Positions 61,729 to 64,000 of a stretch of 64,000 bases of DNA are shown here, piece after piece. The DNA comes from Scatolibacter rhodanostii. Lineage in GTDB: Bacteria > Bacillota > Clostridia > Oscillospirales > Acutalibacteraceae. Every line of letters starts with the position of its first letter. Position 1 is the stretch's first letter. Location: assembly GCF_900197595.1 (NCBI RefSeq), contig NZ_FZLO01000001.1, positions 186,001-250,000 on the forward strand. The letters are read 5' to 3'. The notes below the pieces were generated by a model, which searched no databases, was not told the DNA's origin, and saw nothing but the letters and a program-made list of their open reading frames with translations. The translations under genes were made by a program, and so were the position numbers.

Positions 61729-63375
61729 TCAATTATCAATCATTCTAAAATGCCGTAACGCATCTGTAATAGCCTTTTTTTTTTCAAGTGGCACTTGAGG
61801 AACTCTAGCTTTACTATCACCAAGATTATAATTATCTCTTTCAATGATGCCGTATTTTCTCTTGACCTGTGCAATATATAGGGGAGAAACTTTAAGTCCT
61901 GCGTTATCAAGCACATATTGCTTGATTTCATCATAAGTCGCTTTGCTTTCCGATTTGGTTAAATCTATCTCATCGAGGTCAATATTTACTTCTATTGCAT
62001 CAGTAGATTTTAGTTTGGACAATAAAACAACACTCTCCACATGTGCCGTACGTGGGAACATATCTACTGGAGTGACTTCTGTAACGTGATATCCTTTTTC
62101 AGCGAAGATACGGAGATCTCTTGCTAGGGTAGCGGGGTCACAAGAAACATAAACGACGCGTTTGGGCGAAAGATTAACGATTGTTTCAATCAAAGAAAGG
62201 TCGCATCCTTTTCGAGGGGGATCTACAATAATTACATCAGGAATTTCATTTTGTGACCTTAGCTCTAGCGCCGCTTGTGCTGCATCACCACAGATGAATT
62301 CAGCATTTGTAATGCGATTGCGCTTGGCATTTTCTTTGGCATTTACAATTGCATCGGGGATAATTTCCACACCAATTACTTTTTTTGCTTGGTGTGCCAT
62401 AGAAAGACCAATCGTACCAATACCGCAGTAAAAATCAAGCAAGATTTCATTTCCGGTCAAACCGGCATATTCGGCCGCTTTGCGGTAGAGGATTTCGGCT
62501 TGGTTACGATTAACTTGATAAAAAGAGAGGGGAGATATGTCAAATGTAAGCCCGCATAATTCATCTTCAATCGTATCTTTTCCCCAAAGGGTAATATTGC
62601 GGTTTCCAAGGGCAACGTTGGTTTTATCTGGATTTATGTTCACAACAAAACTGACCATAGTAGGCAGAGATTCTTGAAGGGCAGCTAATAGTTCGTCGAC
62701 TTGCGGGATTTTTGGCTTGGTAGAAATAAGCCCAACCATGACTTCGCCCGTCTTTTCTCCTTTACGAAGATAAAGTTTTCGAAGAAGACCGCTGTGAGAA
62801 AATTCATCATAAATACTGCAAGGATATTTTCTATGCCATTCACGAAATATTTTCATAGCAAGATTAAATTCTGCAGGTTGTAAGCGACAAGTGAGAGCAT
62901 CTACTATACGATGGGAATTTACAGCATAAAAACCCATTTGCAACTTTCCGTCTTTATCTTTGCCGAGTGGAATTAAAGCTTTGTTTCGATAACCATCAGT
63001 CGATTGCCGGCAATCTCCCAAAATCGCTTGAATAGGAAGGTCTTTAAAAGCTCCAATTCGTGATAAAGCATCTGTAACCTTCTGCTGTTTAATCGCAAGT
63101 TCTGATTTATAGGAAATATGCCGGTAAGTGCAGCCGCCGCAAGAGGTAAAGTAAGGACAATCAGAAGTAATACGGTCAGAAGAAGAGTTAAGAATTTCTT
63201 CGATTCTTCCAAAAGCGAATCTTTTTGTGACTTTTACAATTCTAACCATTAAAGAATCATTTATCGCTGAAAGTGGAACGAAAATTGGGAAGTTATCATA
63301 GCGTCCTACTCCCAAACCATCAGCTGTCATGCCGGTGATAGAGAGTGGGATAATGTCATTTTTTTTAAGGTTCAT
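61729..63375 (-). CDS. rlmD: 23S rRNA (uracil-5-)-methyltransferase RlmD carrying a captured recombinase tail
   Basis: This enzyme methylates C5 of a uridine in 23S rRNA. It has a TRAM domain (about 1-62), iron-sulphur Cys residues C73, C79, C82 and C163, an S-adenosylmethionine site LLDFYCGIGTIGLS (312-325), VDPPRKGC (384-391) and catalytic Cys412 (VSCDPAT). The normal C-terminus is HVESVVLLS at residues 445-453. The frame then continues for about 95 residues (ATYDEIKQYVLDNAGLKVSP, then YIAQVKRKYGI) homologous to the extreme end of serine recombinase rec3. So the element E1 inserted at the last codons and donated its integrase tail. The catalytic part is intact and probably functional. Confidence 0.88.
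   Translation of the reverse strand: MNLKKNDIIPLSITGMTADGLGVGRYDNFPIFVPLSAINDSLMVRIVKVTKRFAFGRIEEILNSSSDRITSDCPYFTSCGGCTYRHISYKSELAIKQQKVTDALSRIGAFKDLPIQAILGDCRQSTDGYRNKALIPLGKDKDGKLQMGFYAVNSHRIVDALTCRLQPAEFNLAMKIFREWHRKYPCSIYDEFSHSGLLRKLYLRKGEKTGEVMVGLISTKPKIPQVDELLAALQESLPTMVSFVVNINPDKTNVALGNRNITLWGKDTIEDELCGLTFDISPLSFYQVNRNQAEILYRKAAEYAGLTGNEILLDFYCGIGTIGLSMAHQAKKVIGVEIIPDAIVNAKENAKRNRITNAEFICGDAAQAALELRSQNEIPDVIIVDPPRKGCDLSLIETIVNLSPKRVVYVSCDPATLARDLRIFAEKGYHVTEVTPVDMFPRTAHVESVVLLSKLKSTDAIEVNIDLDEIDLTKSESKATYDEIKQYVLDNAGLKVSPLYIAQVKRKYGIIERDNYNLGDSKARVPQVPLEKKKAITDALRHFRMIDN
62017..62043 (-). other. Attachment site in rlmD (attR of E1)
   Basis: Codons 445-453 (HVESVVLLS) are where RlmD homology ends and recombinase-tail homology begins. 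The equivalent codons are YVETCVLLG in rec3 (about 33583-33605) and DETCVLLS at 16249-16268. Confidence 0.55.
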
Positions 63376-63830
63376 AGTTCACCATGTTTCAGAGTTATAG
63401 TATTGACTTGTATTTAATAGTATTGTAGCATTAGATGATAAAAAAAACAATCAATGCAAAATAGTAATTCACCTAATTTGTGCAAAAATAATAAAACTAA
63501 AGATGAAATGCATTATGGAATAGGCAAAACAAAAGATTTAATCAAAATAAGTTGACAGAACATAGGTGGCACGATATAATTTAATTGTTAAAAGATTATA
63601 AGTCACCGCGGTAAGCGTTTACCGCAGTTTTCAATACAACTCCTCCCCAAAAGAATGAAAGGGACCGGTATATCCGGTCTCTTTCATTTTGTGCGGAAAA
63701 AAGCAGCAGAGAAGGTAAGTGGTATTGATTCTTGGGTAAATTTGTGAGATAATTAAAAAAATAGAAATATCGTAAATTCAGATAACAAAACAATGAGGGT
63801 TGTATTTGTGAAGGAGATGGGAGAGAAGAA
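63376..63830. other. Intergenic region with terminator hairpins
   Basis: No gene in about 450 bases. GCGGTAA-GCG-TTTACCGC lies at 63607-63626. A strong terminator GAAAGGGACCGG-TATAT-CCGGTCTCTTTC at 63654-63690 has weak T runs on both sides. Confidence 0.55.
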
Positions 63831-64000
63831 ATGAAGAGCAAAAAGCAGAAAGGTTCTTTGAGAAGATTTCTACCTTATTATAACCAATATAAGGGTATTC
63901 TTTTTTTTGATTTATTTTGTGCGGCACTGACAACGGTTTGTGAGCTTGTGTTGCCAATGCTTGTGCGATATATTACCAATACAGCGATTAATGACTTGGC
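63831..64000 (+). CDS. ABC exporter, membrane-domain start (3' end beyond window)
   Basis: ATG 63831 follows AAGGAGATGGGAGAG. The 57 visible residues begin MKSKKQKGSLRRFLPYYNQY and continue with one membrane helix (ILFFDLFCAALTTVCELVLP), then MLVRYITNTAIN, the standard opening of a fused membrane-ATPase exporter half. The rest lies outside. It is probably a chromosomal neighbour of rlmD. Confidence 0.7.
   Translation, partial: MKSKKQKGSLRRFLPYYNQYKGILFFDLFCAALTTVCELVLPMLVRYITNTAINDL

Noticed and set aside
1-64000. tRNA and rRNA genes as integration targets
   Set aside because: No tRNA cloverleaf or rRNA sequence was recognised; the integration target evidenced here is the rlmD 3' end.

Overview
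The window is low-GC, gut-type Firmicutes DNA, most likely from a member of the Clostridia. Support comes from AGGAGG-type ribosome sites, TTG/GTG starts, an LPxTG surface protein, Tn1549-style mobilisation genes and large serine recombinases. No species can be named. Only the right edge, with rlmD (61729-63375) and the start of an ABC exporter (63831-64000), looks like ordinary chromosome. Almost everything else is accessory DNA.

Layout. (1) 1-4698, minus strand: a lantibiotic immunity operon lanFEG-lanI-lanRK with no biosynthetic genes in view. (2) 5037-8740, plus strand: a second two-component system plus a bacitracin-type ABC transporter whose last permease is cut off. (3) 8740-16255: a mobilisable element with relaxase, hairpin cluster, AraC regulator plus GAPDH, sigma-like factor and serine recombinase rec1. 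(4) 16255-33595: element E2, with a chimeric lipoprotein/recombinase gene (rec2), an LPxTG leucine-rich protein, an XRE module, a hairpin array, a class C serine hydrolase, a nuclease-STAND gene and a giant SAMD9-like gene. (5) 33595-62030: element E1, with recombinase rec3, a small membrane protein, an XRE regulator, three HEPN-type genes, a type II restriction-modification pair, a replication and coupling module (VirD4, ClpP, DnaB-like helicase, initiator-like protein), a second hairpin array and a PHP-ATPase pair.

How it fits together. The joints are the key. The rlmD product continues past its normal end into about 95 residues homologous to the extreme C-terminus of a serine recombinase. 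rec3 and rec2 carry the same E-T-C-V-L-L codons at the equivalent point. The simplest reading is that related elements inserted one after another at the rlmD 3' end. Each insertion leaves the 5' part of the integrase at one end of the element and fuses its tail to whatever gene lay at the target. E2 then sits in the left attachment site of E1. Just inside the tail end of both elements is the same design: a terminator, about 180 bp of shared DNA with paired TGTCGA boxes, then a large defence gene (SAMD9-like kinase-STAND in E2, PHP-ATPase in E1). E1 and E2 also share the lipoprotein leader, XRE gene, a convergent small gene and the hairpin array. They therefore look like two members of one family of plasmid-like integrative elements that carry anti-phage cargo.

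Most of the interest lies in the defence cargo (Cap4-like nuclease-STAND, APH-like kinase on a SAMD9-like chassis, HEPN trio, restriction-modification, PHP-ATPase) and in unexplained cis structures: a run of about ten hairpins with compensatory differences between copies, and modules of repeated short words whose word changes while the frame around them stays constant. Functions of the defence genes are assigned from motifs only. No homology search was possible.
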